DNA from: JAFNAG01 sp963721405
Lineage (GTDB): Bacteria; Acidobacteriota; UBA6911
Direction: 5' to 3'
Assembly: GCA_963721405.1 (NCBI GenBank)
Contig: CAVRJA010000014.1
Coordinates: forward strand, 1,240,001 to 1,304,000
DNA: 64,000 nt
Shown: piece by piece, positions 44,400-52,486 of the stretch
Layout of the letters: the number at the start of each line of letters is the position of its first letter
Numbering within the stretch: position 1 is the first letter of the stretch
The notes under the pieces: model-generated
Databases searched by the model: none
What the model saw: the letters and a program-made list of their open reading frames with translations, nothing else
Told to the model about the DNA's origin: nothing
Translations under genes and position numbers: made by a program

Positions 44400-46928
44400 A
44401 TGCACATTCTGCCTCGATTGGCACGAAGCATGACCGTGTGGCCCTCGATACGCCGCGCAAGCGCCCTGGTTGCAGTGTTCCTTCTAACGACAGCAGTGGC
44501 CGGGCCGATCTCCCTGGCACAAGTTCCGGCCCAGAACCAGCCGGTGGCGATGCCGCACAGCGGCGGCGAAGCCAGCCTCAAGCTCCCAGACTTGAGCCAG
44601 GTCGACTTCGGGGGCATCAATGCCCGCACGCTGCTTCAGGCCGGGTTGCTGATGTGCCTCCTGGGACTGGTCTTCGGATTGGTGATCTACAGGCAGCTCA
44701 AGAACCTCCCGGTTCACGGATCCATGCGGGAGATCTCGGAGCTGATCTACGAAACCTGCAAGACGTACCTCGTCACCCAGGGCAAATTCATTTTGATCCT
44801 GGAAGCCTTCATCGGCACCATCATGGTCCTATATTTCGGATTCCTTCGGCATTTCGAGGCGTCCAAAGTCATCATCATCGTGATCTTCAGCCTGATCGGG
44901 ATTGCGGGCAGCTACGGCGTGGCGTGGTTCGGGATCCGCGTCAATACTTTTGCCAACTCACGCACGGCTTTTGCCAGCCTCCAGGGCAGGCCATTTCCGC
45001 TTTTTACCATCCCGCTCAAATCCGGCATGAGCATCGGGATGCTGCTGATCAGCGTCGAGCTTTTCATGATGCTCTGCATTCTGCTGTTCATCCCGGGCGA
45101 CTATGCCGGGTCGTGCTTCATCGGCTTTGCCATCGGGGAATCGCTCGGTGCGGCTGCGCTTCGCATCGCCGGCGGCATTTTCACGAAGATCGCCGACATC
45201 GGGTCGGACCTGATGAAGCTCGTCTTCAACATCAAGGAGGATGACGCGCGCAACCCGGGCGTAATCGCTGACTGCACCGGGGACAACGCCGGGGACTCAG
45301 TCGGTCCGACCGCAGACGGGTTCGAGACCTACGGCGTGACCGGCGTCGCGCTGATCACCTTCATCCTTCTCGCCGTCCCCCAGGAGATCACGCAGATCAA
45401 GCTGCTGGTGTGGATATTTGTCATGCGCATCATGATGATTGTCGCCAGCGGGCTTTCCTACCTGATCAACCAGGCAATTGCCAGGCATCGATACGAAAAC
45501 GCCGGAACCATGAACTTCGAATCGCCGTTGACCTCGCTCGTGTGGATCACCTCCGCGGTCTCCGTGCTGCTGACTTACCTTGTCTCTTATCATCTTATCT
45601 CGGATCTGGGTGACGGCAGCCTCTGGTGGAAGCTTTCGACCATTATCACTTGCGGCACGCTCGCGGGGGCTATCATTCCGGAACTGGTCAAGGTATTCAC
45701 CTCGACGCATTCGGCACATGTCCGCGAAGTTGTGACCTCCTCGCGGGAAGGGGGCGCTTCGCTGAACATTCTCTCGGGATTCGTGGCCGGCAACTTCAGT
45801 TCCTATTGGCTGGGAATTGCCATCGTCGCGCTCATGGGGATTGCCTATTACATATCCAGCCTTGGGGTGGGTGCTTTGATGATCGCTGCGCCTGTTTTTG
45901 CCTTCGGCCTGGTGGCGTTCGGGTTTCTGGGCATGGGTCCCGTGACCATCGCCGTCGATTCCTACGGGCCGGTCACGGATAACGCGCAGTCCGTCTTTGA
46001 ACTCTCCGTGATCGAACAGATGCCCGGGATCCAGGAAGAACTCAAGAGAGACTACGGCTTCGACGCCGACTTCGAACACGCCAAACACCTGCTCGAGGAC
46101 AATGACGGAGCCGGGAACACATTCAAGGCCACAGCCAAGCCCGTGCTTATAGGCACGGCCGTGGTCGGGGCGACGACGATGATTTTCTCCACGATCATCC
46201 TGCTGACGGAAGGCCTGCAGCACAACGTCGAAAAACTCTCGTTGCTGCACCCCCCATTCCTGCTCGGCCTGATCGTGGGCGGTGCGATGATCTACTGGTT
46301 TACCGGCGCCTCGACCCAGGCGGTGACGACGGGCGCATACCGCGCCGTGGAGTTCATCAAGGCCAACATCCAGCTCGAAGGGATCGAAAAAGCGTCGGTT
46401 GCCGACAGCAAAAAGGTGGTTGAGATCTGCACGCAGTACGCGCAGCGAGGCATGTTCAACATCTTTCTGACGGTTTTCTTCTCCACCCTCGCCTTTGCCT
46501 TTTTCGAGCCCTATTTCTTCATCGGCTACCTGATCTCGATCGCACTGTTCGGTCTGTTTCAGGCGATCTTCATGGCCAATGCGGGTGGCGCCTGGGACAA
46601 TGCCAAGAAGATCGTCGAGGTGGTCCTGGGCGAGAGAGGTACCGCGCTCCATGCGGCTACCGTGGTGGGGGACACCGTTGGCGACCCATTCAAGGACACG
46701 TCGTCGGTCGCCATGAATCCGGTCATCAAGTTCACGACCCTGTTCGGACTGCTGGCCGTCGAACTGGGAGTCGAGATGACGGCTGAAGTCAGCCCGGTGT
46801 TCACACGGCTTCTCACCGGCGTGTTCTTTCTGATTGCGCTTGTCTTTGTGCACCGCTCGTTTTACGGCATGCGCATCCGATCCGGCTCATCCGCGAAAGG
46901 ACGCGAGCGGGCAGCCCACGCCGGATGA
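44400..46928 (+). CDS. hppA: Divergent membrane-bound ion-pumping pyrophosphatase
   Basis: An 842-residue protein with about 16 hydrophobic segments, belonging to the H+/Na+-pumping pyrophosphatases. It hydrolyses PPi to drive ions out. Active-site motifs are recognisable but changed: EDDARNPGVIAD then CTGDNAGDSVGP (usual DNVGDNVGDCAGM) near residues 280-305. GDTVGDPFKDTSSVAMN stands near 757-773 (usual ...DTSGPSLN). The gating region reads SYGPVTDNAQS rather than the usual GPIADNAGG. These differences place it in a divergent branch, so ion choice and K+ dependence cannot be predicted by simple residue rules. An N-terminal signal-like segment is extra. GGGAGGAG precedes ATG 44400. Confidence 0.85.
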   Translation: MHILPRLARSMTVWPSIRRASALVAVFLLTTAVAGPISLAQVPAQNQPVAMPHSGGEASLKLPDLSQVDFGGINARTLLQAGLLMCLLGLVFGLVIYRQLKNLPVHGSMREISELIYETCKTYLVTQGKFILILEAFIGTIMVLYFGFLRHFEASKVIIIVIFSLIGIAGSYGVAWFGIRVNTFANSRTAFASLQGRPFPLFTIPLKSGMSIGMLLISVELFMMLCILLFIPGDYAGSCFIGFAIGESLGAAALRIAGGIFTKIADIGSDLMKLVFNIKEDDARNPGVIADCTGDNAGDSVGPTADGFETYGVTGVALITFILLAVPQEITQIKLLVWIFVMRIMMIVASGLSYLINQAIARHRYENAGTMNFESPLTSLVWITSAVSVLLTYLVSYHLISDLGDGSLWWKLSTIITCGTLAGAIIPELVKVFTSTHSAHVREVVTSSREGGASLNILSGFVAGNFSSYWLGIAIVALMGIAYYISSLGVGALMIAAPVFAFGLVAFGFLGMGPVTIAVDSYGPVTDNAQSVFELSVIEQMPGIQEELKRDYGFDADFEHAKHLLEDNDGAGNTFKATAKPVLIGTAVVGATTMIFSTIILLTEGLQHNVEKLSLLHPPFLLGLIVGGAMIYWFTGASTQAVTTGAYRAVEFIKANIQLEGIEKASVADSKKVVEICTQYAQRGMFNIFLTVFFSTLAFAFFEPYFFIGYLISIALFGLFQAIFMANAGGAWDNAKKIVEVVLGERGTALHAATVVGDTVGDPFKDTSSVAMNPVIKFTTLFGLLAVELGVEMTAEVSPVFTRLLTGVFFLIALVFVHRSFYGMRIRSGSSAKGRERAAHAG

Positions 46929-47130
46929 AGGAGTCGTTGAATGACCGTTCGCAGCAGCTCTTCCGTGCGCCGGCCAATTCCCGAAAGCATTCCTCCTCAG
47001 GGCGGCATCCCTGTGTGGGCGGGGCATATCCCGTCCAGGTGACTCCAACAGTACCCTGGCTGCGCTAAGTCATTGCCGACATTACATCTGCCAGTTTCTT
47101 CGCTAGACCTTCGAATCACCTATCCCCAGC

Positions 47131-47326
47131 CGCAACCTGGACGTGGACGTGGACTTAAACGCGGACCTGGACGTGGACAGCTTTTTGGGGCCTAAACTCT
47201 TTCATGTTAGGCACTTGAACCAGTGCCGCGGGTCCTGTTCAAGTGCAGGTCCACGTCCACGTCCACGTCCAGGTCCAGGTCTAAGTCCAGGTCCAGAAAG
47301 GACGATGCTGAAGTTTCGCAACTCGG
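47131..47326 (+). repeat. Dispersed hexamer-arm element, copy C (divergent)
   Basis: The left arm CCTGGACGTGGACGTGGAC (from 47136) ends in GGACGTGGACAGC as in copy A. The right arm CAGGTCCACGTCCACGTCC (from 47245) continues with GTCCAGGTCCAGG-type units and ends in AAGTTTCGCAACTCGG, a worn form of the family terminus. The core keeps GGCACTT. The two arms are inverted and could pair into a hairpin of some 50 bp with a loop of about 65 bases. Confidence 0.65.
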
Positions 47327-47907
47327 GCAGCCGGGTGGATGCATATCGTGGGGATACTCCGCCCGGCGCGGATTCGGGGAAGCTTAGCCATTGTGATACT
47401 GGGCACTGGACGGGGTCGGGGCCGGATGCTATCCTTCTCTTTCGTGAACGGAAGGGTTAGGCAGCATTGTCGCTCGCTTCTTTACCCGGCTGTCTTCCGG
47501 TGATGGTTGCGCCCGTAATTCGTGACGGCAGTTCCGGTTGTCCGGCGCGCCAGGTTCGCACCGCCGGGATGCTGTCACGGTGGCTCTCAGTTATTCGTCG
47601 CCGGATGGCTAAGACTCATCTTGCCGTGCCTCGGGCCGCGTCCTGGTCAGAGACGAGGATCAAGACATTTCGCAACTCCGGTATCCACGTTTTCGTATAT
47701 GTTTTGGTATATACTAAGAATCAACGAGCCGGGAACCTGTCCGGCGATCCGAATGTCCGGCCGGTAACTGCGTTTTTTTGAGCCCTGATGACGCGATTAC
47801 CGTTTTCTGGTCCTTCTGTTGACACTTTTTGATCAGGGCCGCATCTTAGTAGTAGGGCTTGGTCCAGGCTCCACGATGGAAGGGTTCGTCGTCCGCAGGA
47901 GGCCTCA

Positions 47908-47938
47908 TCGGAACCTCCCGGGGGGGTGAAGGTTCCGA
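47908..47938 (+). promoter_or_regulatory. Hairpin just upstream of tonB
   Basis: TCGGAACCT (47908-47916) pairs perfectly with AGGTTCCGA (47930-47938) around a 13-base loop of CCC and seven G. It ends 30 bases before the start codon and 14 before the ribosome site AAAGGAGC. It may control translation or stabilise the message; no U-run follows, so it is not a terminator. Confidence 0.45.
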
Positions 47939-47967
47939 CAGACTGTGGACCTAAAGGAGCGTTTGAT

Positions 47968-49158
47968 ATGCCGGCAATGAATTCAGACCAACGATCGGCG
48001 CTGCAGAGGCTGAAGGACTGGGCCTCGGGGAGTCCTCCTACGCGGGCTTCGCTGTTCCATTACATAAAGGAGGAGCCCGAACCTAGCCTGTTCTCAGAAA
48101 TGGACTGGAACCTTCTACGCCACCCGATCCGTTCCTTTAAGGAAGACTGGAAAGCCCCCCGAACCCGTGCTTCCCTGTTTCACTACGTAGAAGCGCCTGA
48201 GGAAAGCGCCCCTCTCGACTGGAAAGAACTGCTGAAAGACCTGTTCACGGATTATCGCACGGCCCTGTTCATTCCCTCATTGTGGTCGGACCAGAAGGAG
48301 TTGGTGGAAGAGCGGCAGGCGATGCGCACGCGCAGGATGGAAGCGGGCGTCGCGTCGATCCTGATTCATGCGATGATCGCGGGAATCGCTGTTTTCCTTG
48401 CCCTGTATAAGCCTGCCGATTCGATACCCAAGCCTGATCCGGTCGTCTTCATCAATACGCCCATGTTCCTCCCGTTCGAGGGTGACGGCCGGGACGGCGG
48501 TGGCGGAGGCGGAGGCGGGAAAAATGAGAAATTGCCGCCTTCCGGTGGCCGCATGCCGGATCAAGCGAGAGTTCAGTTCATGCCGCCCGACCCAGGCCAG
48601 CCGAAGCCGTTGATGCCTTCGGAAAATCCGCTGGATGCCAAGGCAAGCGTGCAGATGCCGATTGATTTCCCGACGGATTTGTCCCTGCCCATCGGCGATA
48701 TTACCGCTCCCCCGAGCGATCGTGCGTCCTCCGGGCCGGGCAGTGGCGGCGGGATCGGGACGGGTACGGGTACCGGCGCCGGGCCGGGCCGCGGCCCGGG
48801 TGTCGGCCCGGGTGATGGCGGCGGCTATGGCGGCGGTTCAGGCGGAGGCATTGGCAGCGGTGTCGGACCGTACATTGCCGGCAACGGCGTGACGCCTCCG
48901 GTTCCCATCTTCGAGCCCCTGCCTGCCTACACGGAAGATGCTCGCAAGGCCCGAACTGAGGGAGTTGTCGTGCTTCAGGCGATCATTCGGGCAAACGGAA
49001 GCGTCGACAGCTTTAAGGTCATCAAGGGCCTCGGCTACGGCCTTGACGAGTCCGCGATCAACACGATAGCCACCAAATGGAAATTCAAGCCCGGGACCTT
49101 CCGTGGCGTGCCGGTCGACGTTCAGGCCAATATTGAGGTTACATTCCGCCTCTATTGA
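47968..49158 (+). CDS. TonB-like energy transducer with N-terminal ASLFHY repeats
   Basis: The protein has 396 residues. A cytoplasmic N-terminal part has two copies of a TRASLFHY motif (residues 25-32 and 66-73), each followed by an acidic stretch and a DW. One membrane helix (about 127-147), a Pro/Gly-rich spacer with a glycine run (about 180-300) and the TonB C-terminal domain (about 315-396, YTEDARKARTEGVVVLQA, ALGYGLDESA-like) follow. It should carry inner-membrane energy to TonB-dependent receptors such as the one at 30810. Classical TonB has no large cytoplasmic part, so the repeats are unusual. AAAGGAGC seven bases ahead fixes ATG 47968. Confidence 0.8.
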   Translation: MPAMNSDQRSALQRLKDWASGSPPTRASLFHYIKEEPEPSLFSEMDWNLLRHPIRSFKEDWKAPRTRASLFHYVEAPEESAPLDWKELLKDLFTDYRTALFIPSLWSDQKELVEERQAMRTRRMEAGVASILIHAMIAGIAVFLALYKPADSIPKPDPVVFINTPMFLPFEGDGRDGGGGGGGGKNEKLPPSGGRMPDQARVQFMPPDPGQPKPLMPSENPLDAKASVQMPIDFPTDLSLPIGDITAPPSDRASSGPGSGGGIGTGTGTGAGPGRGPGVGPGDGGGYGGGSGGGIGSGVGPYIAGNGVTPPVPIFEPLPAYTEDARKARTEGVVVLQAIIRANGSVDSFKVIKGLGYGLDESAINTIATKWKFKPGTFRGVPVDVQANIEVTFRLY

Positions 49159-49198
49159 GGACGGCCCGCACTGGCGTTTTGCGTTGGAGAGAGTGCTT

Positions 49199-49669
49199 AT
49201 GGCAATCGGGTTGGGGAGTAAAGGGTACAAGTCAGATATCAACATCACGCCGTATATTGATATTCTTCTCGTACTCCTGATCATTTTCATGGTTGCATCT
49301 CCTCTCAAGAAATATGATCAGCAGGTGAGGGTGCCCAAGCCGGCTCCGGTTCAGCCGCAGAAGGAAATGAAGAACGATTCGGTGGTCCTCGATATCGACC
49401 TGAATCACGAGATCCGCCTCAATACGCGCCCCGTTGCCTTCGAAGATCTCCAGGCGACGTTGTTTGCGGTTTTCAACGGCCGCGCCGACAAGAACATGTT
49501 CATCCGTGGTGACGCAGGGCTGAATTACGGTTACGTATTTCAGATCCTGGACATCGCCAAGCGCTCCGGCGTCGGCGACATCGCATTGCTCGGCAAGCAA
49601 TCTGGCGGGAGCGCGCCCGCGAAGCCGGCCGTCGGCACCAACCCGCAGGCGCAGGCTGCCCTCAGGTAG
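49199..49669 (+). CDS. exbD: ExbD/TolR-type biopolymer transport protein
   Basis: A 156-residue protein with a single N-terminal membrane helix, INITPYIDILLVLLIIFMV, whose Asp21 is the conserved proton-conducting residue of ExbD. A periplasmic domain (about 50-140, DSVVLDIDLNHEIRL, MFIRGDAGLNYGYVFQILDIAKRSG) follows. It forms the motor of a TonB system together with ExbB, which is not encoded here. GGAGAGAG precedes ATG 49199. It lies 40 bases after tonB, so they form an operon. Confidence 0.85.
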   Translation: MAIGLGSKGYKSDINITPYIDILLVLLIIFMVASPLKKYDQQVRVPKPAPVQPQKEMKNDSVVLDIDLNHEIRLNTRPVAFEDLQATLFAVFNGRADKNMFIRGDAGLNYGYVFQILDIAKRSGVGDIALLGKQSGGSAPAKPAVGTNPQAQAALR

Positions 49670-49776
49670 GGATTCAAGTCCCGCTCCCGATCGATTCCCA
49701 AGCTAACATCGCCGGTCTCCCGGCGTTTGTCGTGTTCCCACCCTTCGCCCCTGGGATGGAATAGCTGTAACTGTCG

Positions 49777-52401
49777 GTGTATCATAGCCTCGCAGTGGGC
49801 ATTCTCACCCGGAGAAGGACCCATTTGGTAACCAGGCCAGATACTCTTCAGGAATTCAATCTGCAGACCGGCGACGCTCCGCCATCGGCCCGGCCGGCGC
49901 GACACCCGTTCGTGCTCTGGCTGTTGTCGAACATGCGCTGGATCTGGCCATTCGTGGTGGTTGCCATTGTTCTCGCGGTCACCTGGTCGGACCTGCGGCA
50001 TGTCCAGTACCGCGAGGTTCGCCTTGCTTCTCGCCGGATGGACCCGCTCTGGCTGGTGATTGCGGGGCTGATCACGATCGCCAATTTTGCCGTGATGGGC
50101 CTTTACGACGTCATCTGTCTCCGTGGTGCGCAGGTGCGCCCGCGCGAGCGCTGGTGGATCGGGACGCTCGCCTTCGCCTGGAGCAATTTTCTGACCCTGG
50201 GTCCCCTTGCCGGACCTGCCATTCGTTTCTGGCTCTATCGTCCCTTTGGAACAAGTTTCAAGTTGCTGCGGCAGGCAATCGTCGCGATCGCCGTCGGCTT
50301 CGGCAGCGGACTGATTTTGTGGATCATCGTCAGCCTGGTGTTATTGCCCCAGGCCGGATGGGAATCACTGGCGCTGAAGGCCGGCATCGTGTTTCCGGCG
50401 GCAGTCCTGGGTGGTCTGTTGGCCGGCAGGCTGCAGCAGTGGAGAAGACTCCCGGTTTGGGTCCGCGATACCGGTGTACGCTGGCCCCTGTTGTTCCTGC
50501 TGGGGGCATTCGACTGGCTGCTGGCGTTTCTCGCCTTCGCCGCCGTCATGCATTCCGCGGGCATCCTCCTGCCCCCTCAACAAATCGGCCGGCTTTTTTT
50601 CCTGGGGCAGGGTATCGGGCTGGCGAGCATGATCCCCGGCGGATTGGGGAGCGCCGATGCCTTCTGGCTGTCGGCCCTGCACGAGTTTGTCGAAAAGGGT
50701 GCGGCCGCACTGGCGGGCTATCGCGTGATTTACTACCTGCTCCCCTGGTCCGCCGCGACATTTCTGCTGCTGCGCCGCGGCGTGCACGGCAAGGTGCGCT
50801 GGGCCGGTCCGGCACGCTGGTTTGTGTCGCTGATGGTACTCCTGTCGGGATTCATCATGCTCATCAGTTCGGCGACACCGGGGCTGACTCACCGCATGCG
50901 GATTCTGGAGGAAGTCGTCCCGCTGGCCGTGCTCGAAACATCCCACGTCGCCAGCGCTCTGTTCGGACTCTTCCTGTTCGTGCTCGCCCGCGGCTTGATG
51001 AAAGGGTACCGCAACGCGTATCGAACGACGCTGGCCCTTCTGATCGCCGGGGCTGCCGGGAGCATTCTCAAGGGCCTTGATTACGAAGAGGCAACCATTT
51101 TCATTCTGACCGCGGCCCTTCTCTGGACGCATGCCCGTCTGTTCAGCCTGCCCAGCCGTACGGGCGGCACCGCGATCGCGATTCTGGCGCCCATTGCCCT
51201 CGCGGTTTTTTTCTTCGCAGCCGCGGGCATTGCTTCCTACCACGCAAATCAGTATTCCAGTGACCTCTGGATCACGTTCCGCCACTCTGCCGAGGCAGCC
51301 CGATTCCTCCGCACGCTGGGCATCCTGCTCCTGTTCGGCCTCCTGGTCGCGGTCTATTTGATCATGAGGATTCCTCATCGCTATGTTCCGCCCTCGCAGG
51401 AGGACATCGATCGGGCCCTGTCCATCCACGAACGGCTGGGCAAAGGGACCAGCGCCCAGCTGGCGGCCAGCGGGGATAAATCGATCCTGTTCATCGAAGA
51501 AAGAGGCTTCTGCCTTTACCGGACGGTCGGCCGTTACATGGCCGTGTTTACAGACCCGACCATCGAACCGGGAATGGAGAGAAAGTGCCTGACCTCTCTT
51601 CTGCAAAGGGCTGCGGAGCTGGACAGGACGCTCGTTTTCTACCAGATCTCGGCGCATTGGCTGCCGGTGCTTCACGATTTCGGCTACTCGTTTTTCAAAC
51701 TCGGCGAGGAGGCGATTGTCGACCTGGAACAATTCACAATCCAGGGCAACAAAGGCAAGGCCATGCGCAACGTACTCAATCGCTTCCGCAACGACGGCTA
51801 CTGCTTCCAGGTGCTGCCGGCGGCGGAGGTCCCCGGGGTGCTGCCGGAGCTGAACGCTGTTTCCGAAGCCTGGCTGCACAGCAAGAAAGCAAGAGAGAAA
51901 CAGTTCTCGCTCGGCTTTTTTGACGCAGGGTACCTGTCACGATTTCCTTGCGCGCTCGTGCGCAATCGTGAGGGAAAGGCCGTAGCATTCGCCAATGTCC
52001 TGCCCGGCTCGAATCATGAAGAATTTTCCGTGGACCTGATGCGGTATGCCCCGGAATGTCCGAACGGTGTCATGGACCTGCTGTTCCTGAGACTCTTCGA
52101 ATGGGGAAAGTCGCTGGGTTACAGGACCTTCAATCTCGGCATGGCTCCTCTGGCCACAGTAGGGGCGGTCCGGCAGGCGCACCTCGGGGAGCGCCTGGCA
52201 AACATCCTGTTCCAGCATGGCGAGCATTGGTACAATTTCAGGGGCATCCGGCTGTTCAAGGAGAAATACGACCCGCGCTGGGTGCCAAGATACCTGGCCT
52301 ATCCTGCGTTCTGGATGTGGCCCCAGGTGATCGTAAACCTCGCGGCCCTGGTAGCCGGCGGTTGGCGAAACGTCATTTTCCCGACCGAAAGGCAGGCATG
52401 A
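49777..52401 (+). CDS. mprF: MprF-type phosphatidylglycerol aminoacyltransferase/flippase
   Basis: An 874-residue protein with an N-terminal flippase of about 14 membrane segments (residues about 45-550) and a C-terminal GNAT-like aminoacyltransferase domain (about 580-860). The latter is marked by FIEERGFCLYRTVGRYMAVFTDPTI, FKLGEEAIVDL, AFANVLP, SVDLMRY and YRTFNLGMAPLA. MprF moves a lysyl or alanyl group from tRNA to phosphatidylglycerol and flips it outward, lowering negative charge and giving resistance to cationic peptides. Which amino acid is used cannot be read. The start codon is GTG 49777; no ATG lies nearer than residue 53. It is best known in Gram-positives but occurs in others. 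Confidence 0.9.
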   Translation: MYHSLAVGILTRRRTHLVTRPDTLQEFNLQTGDAPPSARPARHPFVLWLLSNMRWIWPFVVVAIVLAVTWSDLRHVQYREVRLASRRMDPLWLVIAGLITIANFAVMGLYDVICLRGAQVRPRERWWIGTLAFAWSNFLTLGPLAGPAIRFWLYRPFGTSFKLLRQAIVAIAVGFGSGLILWIIVSLVLLPQAGWESLALKAGIVFPAAVLGGLLAGRLQQWRRLPVWVRDTGVRWPLLFLLGAFDWLLAFLAFAAVMHSAGILLPPQQIGRLFFLGQGIGLASMIPGGLGSADAFWLSALHEFVEKGAAALAGYRVIYYLLPWSAATFLLLRRGVHGKVRWAGPARWFVSLMVLLSGFIMLISSATPGLTHRMRILEEVVPLAVLETSHVASALFGLFLFVLARGLMKGYRNAYRTTLALLIAGAAGSILKGLDYEEATIFILTAALLWTHARLFSLPSRTGGTAIAILAPIALAVFFFAAAGIASYHANQYSSDLWITFRHSAEAARFLRTLGILLLFGLLVAVYLIMRIPHRYVPPSQEDIDRALSIHERLGKGTSAQLAASGDKSILFIEERGFCLYRTVGRYMAVFTDPTIEPGMERKCLTSLLQRAAELDRTLVFYQISAHWLPVLHDFGYSFFKLGEEAIVDLEQFTIQGNKGKAMRNVLNRFRNDGYCFQVLPAAEVPGVLPELNAVSEAWLHSKKAREKQFSLGFFDAGYLSRFPCALVRNREGKAVAFANVLPGSNHEEFSVDLMRYAPECPNGVMDLLFLRLFEWGKSLGYRTFNLGMAPLATVGAVRQAHLGERLANILFQHGEHWYNFRGIRLFKEKYDPRWVPRYLAYPAFWMWPQVIVNLAALVAGGWRNVIFPTERQA

Positions 52402-52468
52402 GGCAGCGACAAAGAAGGTTTGTGCCATCCTGACTGCAGCAAATCGGCCCCATCCTGAATTTCGCGCA

Positions 52469-52477
52469 TGCTAGAAT
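52469..52477 (+). promoter_or_regulatory. Extended -10 promoter of the kinase/regulator/TPR operon
   Basis: TGCTAGAAT (52469-52477) is an extended -10 box; no -35 stands at the right distance. The ATG at 52487 follows nine bases after the box, so the message would start within about three bases of the start codon, a nearly leaderless arrangement. Confidence 0.5.
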
Positions 52478-52486
52478 AAGGGCCCG

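Larger units (their letters stand above)
46929..47967. other. Gene-free kilobase between hppA and tonB
   Basis: I see no credible gene. It holds the copy C repeat (47131-47326), a second TTTCGCAACTC fragment near 47669 and a short palindrome (GTATAT...ATATAC, 47695-47714). A lone perfect TTGACA (47819-47824) lacks a matching -10 box, and a strong hairpin (47908-47938) stands just before tonB. The low-complexity and repeat content suggests an area where elements have accumulated. Confidence 0.6.

Noticed and set aside
45297..46853. A 518-codon frame opposite the pyrophosphatase gene
   Set aside because: Its His/Asp/Glu/Arg-rich composition mirrors antisense of membrane segments, and the + strand gene is certain.
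47143..47460. A frame beginning MDVDLNADLDVD in the gene-free region
   Set aside because: Its start is just the GTGGAC hexamer arm of copy C read in frame; there is no ribosome site and no conserved protein.
47755..47780. A GC stem followed by seven T as a terminator
   Set aside because: The stem (CCGGC/GCCGG) does not abut the T run and no gene ends just upstream.
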